DNA from: Rubrivivax sp.
GTDB taxonomy: Bacteria > Pseudomonadota > Gammaproteobacteria > Burkholderiales > Burkholderiaceae
NCBI GenBank assembly: GCA_016790225.1
Contig: JAEUOZ010000030.1
Location: forward strand, 1-59,653
Direction: 5' to 3'
Length of the DNA stretch: 59,653 bases
The notes under the pieces were generated by a model, which searched no databases, was not told the origin of the DNA, and saw only the letters and a list, made by a program, of their open reading frames with translations. This document shows, piece after piece, positions 38,022 through 45,657 of this stretch (the first letter of the stretch is position 1; the number at the start of each line of letters is the position of its first letter). The translations under genes were made by a program, and so were the position numbers.

Positions 38022-39038
38022 ATGCGCAACGCCCCCCTCCTTCTTGCCGGCGCGCTGCTGGCCGCCTGCACGGCCGCACAGGCGCAGGACAAGATCACCT
38101 TTGCCACCAACTGGAAGGCGCAGGCCGCGCACGGTGGCTTCTACCAGGCGCTGGCCGATGGCACCTACCGGAAAGCGGGTCTCGCGGTGACCATCCAGCC
38201 GGGCGGACCGCAGGTGAACAACCGGCCGCTGCTGCCGGCCGGCCGCATCGATTTCCTGATGACGGGCAACCTGCTGCACAGCTTCGACAACGTGAAGAAC
38301 GGCGTGCCCACCGTGGTGGTGGCCGCCATGTTCCAGAAGGATCCGCAGGCGCTGATGGCGCACCCGGGCCAGGGCTTCGAGAAGTTCGAGAGCCTCAAGG
38401 GCGCGCCCGTGGCGCTGATCGCCAAGGACGGCCAGTTCAGCTGGTGGCAGTGGCTGAAGGCCGTGCACGGCTTCAAGGACGAGGCGCTCAAGCCCTACAA
38501 CTACAACCTCGGCCCCTTCCTGGCCAACAAGAGGGCCATCCAGCAGGGCTATTCGGTGGCCGAGCCCATCTACGTGGAAAACCAGGGCAAGTTCAAGCCC
38601 GTGGTGCACCTGCTGGCCGATCACGGCTTTTCCACCTACAGCACGGTGATCGAGGCCCGCACGGACACGGTGAGGAACAAGCCGGAGCTGGTGCAGCGCT
38701 TTGTCGATGCCAGCATCGTCGGCTGGGTCAACTACCTCTATGGCGACCGCAAGGCCGCCAACGCCATGATGCTGAAGGACAACCCCGAGATGACCGAGGC
38801 CGAGATCGAGGCCTCGGTCGCGCTGATGAAGAGCCAGGGCATCGTCGATTCCGGCGAAGCCGCCAAGGCCGGCATCGGCGCCATGAGCGCGGCGCGCATC
38901 CAGGATTTCTACAACCAGATGGTCAGGGCCGGCCTGTACAAGCCCGGCGATGTGGATCTTTCCAAGGTGGCCACGCTGCAGTTCGTCAACAAGGGCGTCG
39001 GCCAGGATCTCAAGGCACGGCTGGGCGCCGGCAAGTGA
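38022..39038 (+). CDS. ABC transporter substrate-binding protein, NMT1/THI5-like
   Basis: 338 residues. A signal region with both a signal peptidase I site (AQA-QD) and a lipobox-like LAAC at residue 16, so it could be a lipoprotein. The mature start ITFATNWKAQAAHGGFYQALADGTYRKAGL and FLANKRAIQQGYSVAEPIYVE are typical of the NMT1/THI5-like SsuA/ThiY family. The pyrimidine-binding Cys cluster of true THI5 is not seen and no TPP riboswitch is recognisable upstream, so the ligand stays open (aromatic or pyrimidine compound possible). 83 bp after the permease gene. Confidence 0.88.
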   Translation: MRNAPLLLAGALLAACTAAQAQDKITFATNWKAQAAHGGFYQALADGTYRKAGLAVTIQPGGPQVNNRPLLPAGRIDFLMTGNLLHSFDNVKNGVPTVVVAAMFQKDPQALMAHPGQGFEKFESLKGAPVALIAKDGQFSWWQWLKAVHGFKDEALKPYNYNLGPFLANKRAIQQGYSVAEPIYVENQGKFKPVVHLLADHGFSTYSTVIEARTDTVRNKPELVQRFVDASIVGWVNYLYGDRKAANAMMLKDNPEMTEAEIEASVALMKSQGIVDSGEAAKAGIGAMSAARIQDFYNQMVRAGLYKPGDVDLSKVATLQFVNKGVGQDLKARLGAGK

Positions 39039-39099
39039 GCCGGCATCTGCCCTGATCCCGCCCAGCCCCGCCGGCCGCGACCCTCCAGCATCCGACATC

Positions 39100-39732
39100 A
39101 TGAGCGACTATCCCAGCGACATCTATACCGAACCCAGCCCCATCGATGTGCACACGCTGCGCAACCTGGGGCCGCTCACGCGCATGGCCGGCGTCTGGGA
39201 AGGCACGCGCGGCCTGGACCTGAAACCCAAGGCCGAAGGCCCGAAGAAGCAGGCCTACGTCGAGCGCCTGGAACTGCAGCCCATCGACCCCGTCACCAAC
39301 GGCCCGCAGCTGCTCTATGGCCTGCGCTACCACACGCACATCACCAAGCCCGATCAGGTGAAGACCTATCACGAGCAGGTGGGCTACTGGCTCTGGGAGC
39401 CCGCCACCGGCACCGTGATCCACACCCTCACCATCCCCCGCGGCCAGACCGCCATGGCCGCCGGCACCGCCACGCCGGATGCCAGCAGCTTCAGCCTGCA
39501 GGCCACGCAGGGCCTGGACACCTGGGGCATCTGCAGCGCCCCGTTCCTGAACCACGCCTTCAAGACCACCGCCTTCAGCATCACCGTCTCCTACCATGAA
39601 GACGGCAGTTGGGGCTACGAAGAAGACACCGTCCTGCAGATCCTCGGCCAGGACGAACCCTTCCACCATGTCGACAAGAACCGGCTGCAGAAAGTGGCTG
39701 AGCCGCAGCCCAATCCGCTGGCGCGGGGGTAG
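39100..39732 (+). CDS. FABP-like heme-binding beta-barrel protein (nitrobindin family)
   Basis: 210 residues, cytoplasmic. GPLTRMAGVWEGTRGLDLKPKAEGPKKQAYVERLEL and the late VLQILGQDEPFHHVDKNRLQKV resemble the DUF1794/THAP4-like barrel. Nitrobindins bind ferric heme through a C-terminal His; His in PFHHVDKN is a candidate, but this protein is longer than classical nitrobindin and binding is unproven. Last ordinary gene before the accessory island. Confidence 0.75.
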   Translation: MSDYPSDIYTEPSPIDVHTLRNLGPLTRMAGVWEGTRGLDLKPKAEGPKKQAYVERLELQPIDPVTNGPQLLYGLRYHTHITKPDQVKTYHEQVGYWLWEPATGTVIHTLTIPRGQTAMAAGTATPDASSFSLQATQGLDTWGICSAPFLNHAFKTTAFSITVSYHEDGSWGYEEDTVLQILGQDEPFHHVDKNRLQKVAEPQPNPLARG

Positions 39733-40180
39733 CCGGGCGGGCTGATGCGCCACGCGCGGGCGTAGTGGTGGTGGGGCGGTTGAGTGAGGCTGGGCGTTCG
39801 GGCATCGATCCGAGTCGCGTGCGGAGAGCGTGAGTCAGGATTGCCTCGGCTGCGGAGCCGGTCGGCACGCAGGGCAGCTGGTGTGAAGCGCCCTGTCTGG
39901 TGACGGCGGCTGAGTTCTTCCTCGCTCGCGCGGGGCAGCTGGCGCGGTCTTGGTGACGAAGCAGAACTGGATGTTGCGCTGCATCGCCGCGCCAAGGCGG
40001 TTCATCGGTTCGGGAGTGTCGCGACTGGACGGGTGTGGACGCCTCTGTGCTTTGCGCATGCACACGTCGCATGCCGGAACCTCGCGTGCCGGCCGGGCAA
40101 CAGTCTTTCTCCTTGGTTCAGCGTGGGCGATCACTCAGGCCCCCAATGCAAATTCAGGGGTCCATCCCCGCTCGCGCGGG
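39733..40180. other. Non-coding island edge with decayed sequence
   Basis: This 450-bp stretch has no ORF with credible codon use; the open frames that cross it have mixed third positions and no family resemblance. GC content and oligonucleotide texture drop compared with the flanks. It contains the CRISPR-repeat-like units at 39912-39940 and 40157-40185, and a partial third copy at about 39864-39881. It probably marks the left boundary of an inserted and degraded element. Confidence 0.5.
39912..39940. repeat. Degenerate type I-E CRISPR-repeat-like unit
   Basis: TTCCTCGCTCGCGCGGGG in this 29-bp unit follows the E. coli type I-E pattern (ATCCCCGCTGGCGCGGGG) with a few changes, about 19 of 29 positions overall. 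A further partial copy of its right half (GGGCAGCTGG) occurs exactly 61 bp to the left, which is one I-E repeat-spacer period. Relic status is inference. Confidence 0.3.
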
Positions 40181-40185
40181 TTGAC
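40157..40185. repeat. Type I-E CRISPR-repeat-like unit
   Basis: The core ATCCCCGCTCGCGCGGG (40164-40180) is nearly identical to the centre of type I-E repeats. Its plus-strand translations, VHPRSRG and SPLAR, are the peptide strings that I-E arrays typically give when mis-read as genes. It abuts the point where the integrase fragment loses homology. No cas gene and no regular array are present in the window. Confidence 0.35.
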
Positions 40186-40612
40186 TCTGCCGTCAGAACA
40201 GGCGTCTTGCCCTCCTTGACCGAGTGCTTTGGGTCGCGGACCGATCAGGCGGCATTGGTCGGCATGACTTGGCCGACAACGAGCCCGTCGAAGAGCATGC
40301 GCAACGCCGCCAGGCGTTGCTTGATCGAGGGTGCGGCCAGTTGCTGGTCTTTATGGCGCGACTCGACGTAGGCGGCGACGTGCATCGGGCGCACATCGCG
40401 GATGTCCGTGACGCCCTGTGCCTGGCACCCGTCGGAGAACTCGCTGACCGCGTGCGTTTAGGCGCGCCGGGTGTGCGGGTTGCGGATCGTGGCCGCGAAG
40501 AAGTCCAGCGTCCGCGTTGCGGCGGCCTCGGTCGGCGCGAAGAGGATTGAGACGCTTTGCGGCCTGCTGTCGAGTGCCTTGACGGCTCCGCGGGGCTGTT
40601 CGTCGGCTGGGT
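40181..40612 (-). pseudogene. Tyrosine recombinase/integrase fragment with nonsense codons
   Basis: Reading the minus strand through stops gives an N-terminal core-binding (SAM-like) domain: DFFAATIRNPHTRRA, stop, THAVSEFSDGCQAQGV, then PMHVAAYVESRH, PSIKQRLAALRMLFDGL and VGQVMPTNAA, stop, SVRDPKHSVKEGKTPVLT. The stops are TAA at 40460-40458, where Tyr is usual, and TGA at 40247-40245. They are in the same frame. The catalytic Arg-His-Arg-Tyr domain is absent. This is an inactive relic of the mobile element that brought the island. Confidence 0.8.
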
Positions 40613-40702
40613 GTCAGCTCCTGCGCCATTCGCGCATGATGAGGTTCTCATCAAACACAAAGTGACAGGAGATGTCGAGAGACGAACGCCATGGAATCGC
40701 TC

Positions 40703-40924
40703 TCAGTCAGTGATCGCTGATCGAGCTGCTTGGACCGCAGCTTCAGAACCCTGGAAATTCACAGACCGGATAGTTCCGTCCAGCTTCCGGTCGAACTTCA
40801 CCGTCACGCCGCCGTGTCGTGCCGCGGCGCGCTTGGCCTTATCGGTGATGCTGCGCTCGATCGCCTGCATGGCCGCACGCATCAGGTCACGCGTGTCCGG
40901 CAGTTTGATGTCGAGCTTGATCAC
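40703..40924 (-). CDS. Small hypothetical protein coupled to the DUF2188 gene
   Basis: 73 residues from GTG 40924, whose GTGA overlaps the stop of the DUF2188 gene by 4 bp (another GTG at 40945 is less likely). The sequence IKLDIKLPDTRDLMRAAMQ, then KRAAARHGGVTVKFDRK and GTIRSVNFQGSEAAVQAARSAI, looks like a compact alpha-beta protein; the last part has a KH-like feel but lacks a GXXG loop. Function unknown. It is expressed with DUF2188 from the promoter facing the XRE-ImmA gene. Confidence 0.7.
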   Translation of the reverse strand: MIKLDIKLPDTRDLMRAAMQAIERSITDKAKRAAARHGGVTVKFDRKLDGTIRSVNFQGSEAAVQAARSAITD

Positions 40925-41154
40925 TTGCTGTCCTGTGGCGGGCACGGGTCGTTGCCGTAGGAGTCACGCGCGCGGATGCGCCCGTCCTGTCCGTGAATCA
41001 GCAATTCTCCCTGGCCCTGACGAGCCATCTCGCGACCTGCCCGGATTGCTTCGGCCTGGGTGTTGTAGATCTGGGTGGCGCGTTGACCGCCCTCACGCAG
41101 CGTTCCCCAGCCTTCGTCGCGCTGCACGACATGGACGTTTTTCCGGTTAGTCAT
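40921..41154 (-). CDS. DUF2188 family protein
   Basis: 77 residues from ATG 41154, with a strong GGAGG 7 bases upstream. The DUF2188 pattern is plain: NRKNVHVVQRDEGWGTLREGGQRA, then TQAEAIRAGREMARQGQGELLIHGQDGRIRARDSYGNDP. It is a small two-repeat alpha-beta domain seen on mobile elements and in stress contexts, with no known activity. First gene of a two-gene operon, divergent from the XRE-ImmA/PIN operon. Confidence 0.85.
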   Translation of the reverse strand: MTNRKNVHVVQRDEGWGTLREGGQRATQIYNTQAEAIRAGREMARQGQGELLIHGQDGRIRARDSYGNDPCPPQDSK

Positions 41155-41177
41155 CACGAACCTCCAGTTCGTAGTAG

Positions 41178-41228
41178 TTGACGCGATGAAGTTTACAAAC
41201 AACAATGTACATAGTCAATCTGTAAACT
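41178..41228. promoter_or_regulatory. Overlapping divergent promoters with palindromic operator
   Basis: Plus-strand promoter: TTGACG (41178-41183), 17 bp, AACAAT (41201-41206), for the XRE-ImmA gene. Minus-strand promoter: TTGACT (41218-41213), 17 bp, TAAACT (41195-41190), for the DUF2188 gene. The arms AGTTTACA (41190-41197) and TGTAAACT (41221-41228) form a perfect 8-bp inverted repeat, with a palindrome ATGTACAT (41205-41212) between them. The XRE domain of the divergent gene is the obvious repressor, binding all three TGTA-type sites. Confidence 0.65.
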
Positions 41229-41248
41229 ACAAAGCTGCGGAGAGCACC

Positions 41249-42316
41249 ATGATCGGAAACCGACTGAAGAGGGCCCGAGAGGCCCTCGGGTTGTCCTTGC
41301 GCGAGCTGGAGGCCGCGATCCAGGGGCAGGTCTCCGCCCAGGCCATCGGCAAGTACGAACGCGACGAGATGATGCCGAGCTCCACGATCCTGCTGGCGAT
41401 GGCCAAGGCGCTGCATGTCTCGCCGGAATACCTCCTGAGCGAGCGCGAGATCGAACTGACGGGCGTGGACTTCCGCAAGGCTCCTCATGCCGGGGTCAAG
41501 GACGAGCGTGCCGTCGAGGCATCGGTCCTGGACCAGGTCGAGCGCTACCTGGAACTCGAGGAGCTGCTGCCGGGCGTCGAGCAGTCGTGGGAGTCGCCCG
41601 ATGACGAGGCGTTCGCGATCGGTTGCGTCGAGGATGCCGAGCAGGCGGCCGATGCCTTGCGGCGTCTGTGGCGGCTGGGGATCGACCCGATTCCGCTCAT
41701 GGCAGAACTGCTTGAGGACAAGGGGGTCAAGGTAATCGCTCTGAATTTGCCCCCAGACGTGTCCGGCTCCAAGGCCTTCGTGCACCGCCCTGACCGCCAG
41801 GACGTGCCGGTGATCGTGGTCAATCAGAGTCACAACGGCGAGCGTCAGCGCTTCACGCTGGCACACGAGTTGGCGCATCTGGTGCTGCGTTGCAGCGGGC
41901 TCAGCGATGCCGAGCAGGAGAAAGCTGCCGACCGGTTTGCCGGCGCACTCCTCATGGCCAAGGACAGGGTGCTCCAACTGCTGGGGAGTCACCGGACGTC
42001 GATATCCATCGGCGAACTTGTCGAACTGAAGAAGCTGTTCAAGGTCAGCATTGCATCGCTGGTCGTGCGCTGCGGCCAGCTCGGGATCATCAGCAAGGCG
42101 GCCTACGGCCGCTTGTTTGGGCAAATCCGGGCCCTTGGCTGGAACGGTCCGGCTTCTACCGAGCCCGGTACGCTGACGGCAGAGGTACCTCAGCGAATGG
42201 AGCGCTTGTGCTTGCGGGCGGTGGCCGAAGGTGCCATCTCAGAACCGAGGGCCGCCGAGCTGCTCGGTATCAGCGTTCGTGAACTCGACCGCCGGCTTAT
42301 GGGGCAGTTCGCCTGA
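41249..42316 (+). CDS. XRE family DNA-binding protein fused to ImmA/IrrE metallopeptidase
   Basis: 355 residues from ATG 41249 (GGAGAG site). HTH at about 1-60 (RLKRAREALGLSLRELEAAIQGQVSAQAIGKYERDE); zinc peptidase with H206-E-L-A-H210 and the following EKAADRFAGALLM, whose Glu is the third ligand; a C-terminal helical part with a second HTH-like segment (EGAISEPRAAELLGISVRELDRRL). Such proteins act as antitoxin/repressors whose peptidase cleaves a repressor or themselves on stress. It lies 6 bp upstream of the PIN gene. Codon use is less GC-biased than the flanks. Confidence 0.88.
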   Translation: MIGNRLKRAREALGLSLRELEAAIQGQVSAQAIGKYERDEMMPSSTILLAMAKALHVSPEYLLSEREIELTGVDFRKAPHAGVKDERAVEASVLDQVERYLELEELLPGVEQSWESPDDEAFAIGCVEDAEQAADALRRLWRLGIDPIPLMAELLEDKGVKVIALNLPPDVSGSKAFVHRPDRQDVPVIVVNQSHNGERQRFTLAHELAHLVLRCSGLSDAEQEKAADRFAGALLMAKDRVLQLLGSHRTSISIGELVELKKLFKVSIASLVVRCGQLGIISKAAYGRLFGQIRALGWNGPASTEPGTLTAEVPQRMERLCLRAVAEGAISEPRAAELLGISVRELDRRLMGQFA

Positions 42317-42322
42317 CCAGCC

Positions 42323-42817
42323 ATGATCATTCTGGTCTCGGACACTTCCGTCCTGATCGACCTGGAGCGAGGTGGGCTGCTTGAGCCCGCCTTCTCATGC
42401 GGGTTGCCCATGGTGGTACCGGACCTGCTCTATGCGCGGGAGCTGGAGGCGGACACCGGGCCGTTCTTGAGAACGCTCGGGCTTGGCGTCGTGGCGCTGG
42501 GTCCCGATGAGGTGGACTTCGCCCAGCGGCTGAGGAAGGAGCGCCCGGGTTTGTCTCTGCCGGACTGCTTTGCCCTGAGCTGTGCGCGGCGTGAGGGCCA
42601 CGCTCTGGTTTCGGGTGATCAGCTACTGCGGGCGGAAGCCCGATCAAGAGGTTGCACGGTCTATGGGCTGCTGTGGATGCTGGACCAGATGGAGGTATCG
42701 GGGCAGATCAGTACTGCGATGCTCTACGAGGGACTGGAGCGCATCTGGAACCACCCGCGCCGACGGCTGCCGAAGGCAGAGGTCCTGGAACGGCTGCAGC
42801 GTTGGGCGCCGAGCTGA
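42323..42817 (+). CDS. PIN-domain ribonuclease-like protein (toxin candidate)
   Basis: 164 residues. PIN acidic residues are at Asp7 (VSDTSVLIDLE), Glu40 (YARELEADTG), Asp81 (LSLPDCFALSCAR) and Asp99 (LVSGDQLLR), the full four-acid active site of VapC-like RNases. It is longer than VapC (about 130), with an added helical C-terminus. Gene order and 6-bp spacing after XRE-ImmA suggest a toxin-antitoxin-type pair of the Xre-COG2856/PIN kind. RNA target unknown. Confidence 0.82.
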   Translation: MIILVSDTSVLIDLERGGLLEPAFSCGLPMVVPDLLYARELEADTGPFLRTLGLGVVALGPDEVDFAQRLRKERPGLSLPDCFALSCARREGHALVSGDQLLRAEARSRGCTVYGLLWMLDQMEVSGQISTAMLYEGLERIWNHPRRRLPKAEVLERLQRWAPS

Positions 42818-42919
42818 CACAGGCCGAGCCAACGGGTTGCTGGCGCAAAGCGCTGAAGCTCGGGGTTCAGCTCCCTGCGCCGCACCCTATCCGGCCAGCT
42901 GACCACACGCCGCCCCCGC

Positions 42920-44122
42920 TCAAGCCCCCGACTGCAGCGCCGCCACCACCGCCAGCAGCAGCAAGCCAGCCAGCACCGCCAGCGCGATCTTCAGCGTGGA
43001 GTACGGCCGGTCGCCTTCCACCTCGCCGCTCTGGCCGTTGACCACCACCTGGTAGGGCTTGCCGCCGAAGCGGTAGCTGCCCACCCACACGGGCAGCAGC
43101 AGGTGCTTGAAGCGGATGTCGTCCACCGTGGTCTGGTGGGCCAGGATGCGCTGCTCGTCGCCGCCGATGTCGCGGCGCAGGGCGGAATCGATGGCCGGCT
43201 CCATGCGGTCCAGAGCCTGGGCAAAGCCGGGCTCCAGGCCCTGGCGGTAGACCTCCACCGTGAAGCCGGCCAGGTATTCCGGCGCGGGCGGGCGCAGGGC
43301 CTGCAGGCTCCAGCGGTCCAGCACGCGCGCCAGGTGCGCGGGGATCGAGGGCGAGCCGACCACGAGGATGTCGTCGAAGCTCAGGGTCACGGCGCCGGAG
43401 ACGGGCTGCCAGTCGGTCACCCAGCGCGCGCCGTTGCCGGCCCGCGCGCTGCCGCCGGGGCTGTGGTCGGCCACCTGCCGCCGCGTGCCGCGCTCGCCGC
43501 GGTAGCGGGTGAAGGTGCTGGCGTCGTAAGTCCACCAGGGGGTGTAGACGCCGTGGATGCCTTCGGCCTGGCGAACGGTCTGCTTCAGCGCATCCGGCGC
43601 AAACCAGCGGCTGCCCACCCAGCGCGCAAAGACCTGCTGCGCAGCGGCGCGGTCCAGCGAGAAGGGCAGCAGCGCCTGGGCTTCGATCAGGCGCTGGCGC
43701 TGCGGCTGATCCAGCAGCAGCGGGCTGGCACAGAAGGCGCAGCGGTCGCCCACCACATGGCCCTCGAAGCGGCTCTGCGCGCCGCAGGCCGGGCAGCCGA
43801 CCACGCTCGCCTCCAGGCTGGGCTCCTGCCGGGCCAGGCGCTGCAGCGCTTCGCGGTAGTCCTGCTCGCGCAGCGCCTGCGCCTGGTCCGCCGGCGTGGG
43901 CTCCGGCAGCACGCGGGCGTGGCCGCAGGCGGCGCAGGCCAGCGCCTGGCGCTGCGGATCGAAGGCCAGGCTGGCGCCGCAGGCCGGGCAGGGGAAGGCG
44001 CGCGGGCGCGCTGACGGCTGGGCGACGCCCGCCCGGTCTGAGGCTGGCGTGGACGGCGCAGCGGCCGCAGGGGCTCGCGCAGGGGCTGGAGCTGGGTCGG
44101 GGGCGGGCGTGGGGGCTGGCAT
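42920..44122 (-). CDS. Double zinc-ribbon membrane-anchored protein
   Basis: 400 residues. An Ala/Pro-rich lead (1-40) is followed by two CxxC pairs, FPCPACGASLAF...CAACGH, and a second ribbon, GCPACGAQSRF...CAFCAS, so two zinc ribbons at about 44-70 and 108-135. Then comes a conserved soluble domain (GVYTPWWTYDASTFTRYRGERG, FDDILVVGSPSIP) and one C-terminal membrane segment (IALAVLAGLLLLAVVAAL). Similar proteins are often mislabelled as primosomal PriA-like helicases because of the ribbons; no helicase motifs exist here. Function unknown. Confidence 0.8.
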   Translation of the reverse strand: MPAPTPAPDPAPAPARAPAAAAPSTPASDRAGVAQPSARPRAFPCPACGASLAFDPQRQALACAACGHARVLPEPTPADQAQALREQDYREALQRLARQEPSLEASVVGCPACGAQSRFEGHVVGDRCAFCASPLLLDQPQRQRLIEAQALLPFSLDRAAAQQVFARWVGSRWFAPDALKQTVRQAEGIHGVYTPWWTYDASTFTRYRGERGTRRQVADHSPGGSARAGNGARWVTDWQPVSGAVTLSFDDILVVGSPSIPAHLARVLDRWSLQALRPPAPEYLAGFTVEVYRQGLEPGFAQALDRMEPAIDSALRRDIGGDEQRILAHQTTVDDIRFKHLLLPVWVGSYRFGGKPYQVVVNGQSGEVEGDRPYSTLKIALAVLAGLLLLAVVAALQSGA

Positions 44123-44298
44123 CAGGCTGCCAGTGTGCCTCGGGCTGCGGTGGCGCTGCGGGGATCATCGGGCGCCTGTCCCGGCCAGCCGGTCAGCCTT
44201 GTCGCGGCTCTGGTGTGCCGATGCTGTCGCTTACCGCGCCCGTGCGTTGCGCCATTCGTCATGGCGTTCTCGAAAGTCCTTGAACCTTTCCATCGCAG

Positions 44299-45657
44299 TC
44301 ACCCTCGCTGCGGCATGCAAAAGCCGGGGTAGACGAATGCCGGTGCGATGCGGTCGCAGTCGCGTTCGGACACACCGGCGCAGCGCGCGATGCCGTACCA
44401 GGAGCCACGCACCCGCGCCTCCATCGCTTGGACGAGCGCGCGCCCTTCGTCCGCGTCAAGCAGGAAGCGGGCGCTCTGCGAAAGCAGGTTGTCTGCACTC
44501 GCGAAGCGGCCCGCATCGCCGCACGCCATCTCGAGATCGCGCCGCTCCAGGCTGGCCGGTACGGCCGGTGTCAGGTCATAGGCGGGCGACAGCTCCCAGT
44601 CCGCCGCGCGCGCCAGCACGGCATGGTTGCGCGGGTGATCATCGACGTTGGAGATCAGCGCGTTGAAACACATCCTGCGGAACAGTTCGGACGTGTTCTG
44701 TCTCGGCTCCGCGCAGACGCGCCGCAGCTCTTCGGCCAGCAGGACGTATGACCACTTGTCGCGGGACTGGTAGCTGTCCTCCGCGCGCAACAGGGTCAGG
44801 GCACTGACCATGCGGGCGCGCCGATAGCCCGCCTCGGTCTTTTCGCGATCGAAGCGCTTGACCAGAAGCACGTCGCGCCCTGCGACATCGACAACCCGGC
44901 TTTCGGCGGTGTGCAGGCCGCAAGCCCGCGCGAGGCTCAGCATGGCGTGTTCAACCCGTGCGTGGTTCCAGGCGTCGTCGGGCCGGTTGAACTTCGCCAT
45001 CCAGAGGCCGTCTTGGTCTTCGACGACGGCCTTGGGGCGCGCGCCCCCCATGGACGTGCCGATCACCATCAGCTTCTCGACCTGATCGTGATCGGCACCA
45101 GCGAGGGCGGGCTGACCCTCGTCGGCCACGAAGGCATCAGCGATGGCCTGCACGGTTGCCAGATCGAGCGTCCGGTTGAAAGTGCGCCTGGGCGCGGGCG
45201 GCATCTGGCTGAGCCCGAAGCCGAGCGCACCCGCACGGTCGTCGGGTGAATACAGCAGGTAGTCCATCTCGCTGGGCTGCGCAGTGCCGAGATGGCGCTG
45301 GATCACGCGGCGGCCCCAGTAGTCCGGGCTCGCGTCGCGCAAGGCACCGAAGACGCCGCCCATCGACGCAGTTGCATAGGTGCGCGGCGAGAGCTTCAGC
45401 TCGACCGGGTCAAGCGCTACGGCCATGGGTCGCTCAAGGTAACTGCGCCCATAGACGAACCGGCCTTCGGGGACGCCCCGGCGATCGACGGTGAGCGCAA
45501 GGCGCCCTGCGGTGACAGGCTCGGTCTCCCCGGGCAGCGTGATGTAGACGAAGCACTCGCCCGGCGCTCTCAAGCCAATGTGGCTTTGCCACTGTGCTTG
45601 AACCCCCGCGGAGGGCGGGCTGGGCGCAGCCCGGCCCTGGGGGCGCTCAAAAGTCAT
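44299..45657 (-). CDS. hipA: HipA family serine/threonine kinase toxin
   Basis: 452 residues. HipA-like kinase: N-terminal HipA_N features (GRFVYGRSYLERPMAVALDP, PDYWGRRVIQRHLG), the glycine loop GTSMGGARPKAVVED, the ATP-contact region MAKFNRPDDAWNHARVEHAMLSLA, catalytic Asp339 with Asn344 in NVDDHPRNHAVL, and YDLTPA as the metal-binding loop. Family members inactivate aminoacyl-tRNA synthetases (GltX in E. coli) and induce dormancy. All catalytic positions appear intact. Its start overlaps hipB by 11 bp. Confidence 0.92.
   Translation of the reverse strand: MTFERPQGRAAPSPPSAGVQAQWQSHIGLRAPGECFVYITLPGETEPVTAGRLALTVDRRGVPEGRFVYGRSYLERPMAVALDPVELKLSPRTYATASMGGVFGALRDASPDYWGRRVIQRHLGTAQPSEMDYLLYSPDDRAGALGFGLSQMPPAPRRTFNRTLDLATVQAIADAFVADEGQPALAGADHDQVEKLMVIGTSMGGARPKAVVEDQDGLWMAKFNRPDDAWNHARVEHAMLSLARACGLHTAESRVVDVAGRDVLLVKRFDREKTEAGYRRARMVSALTLLRAEDSYQSRDKWSYVLLAEELRRVCAEPRQNTSELFRRMCFNALISNVDDHPRNHAVLARAADWELSPAYDLTPAVPASLERRDLEMACGDAGRFASADNLLSQSARFLLDADEGRALVQAMEARVRGSWYGIARCAGVSERDCDRIAPAFVYPGFCMPQRG

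Noticed and set aside
39996..40135. Further CRISPR-repeat copies, such as CGGTTCATC near 39998 and GGTTCAGCGTGGGCG near 40114
   Set aside because: Only a third to half of the repeat matches and the spacing is irregular; not separable from chance.
40193..40660. 155-codon minus frame within the integrase relic
   Set aside because: Ser/Arg/Thr-rich and in a different frame from the integrase homology.
44220..44290. Tiny 20-codon minus frame after hipA (MERFKDFRERHDEWRNARAR)
   Set aside because: It begins 9 bases after the hipA stop, but it is too short to separate from chance and no ribosome site is clear.
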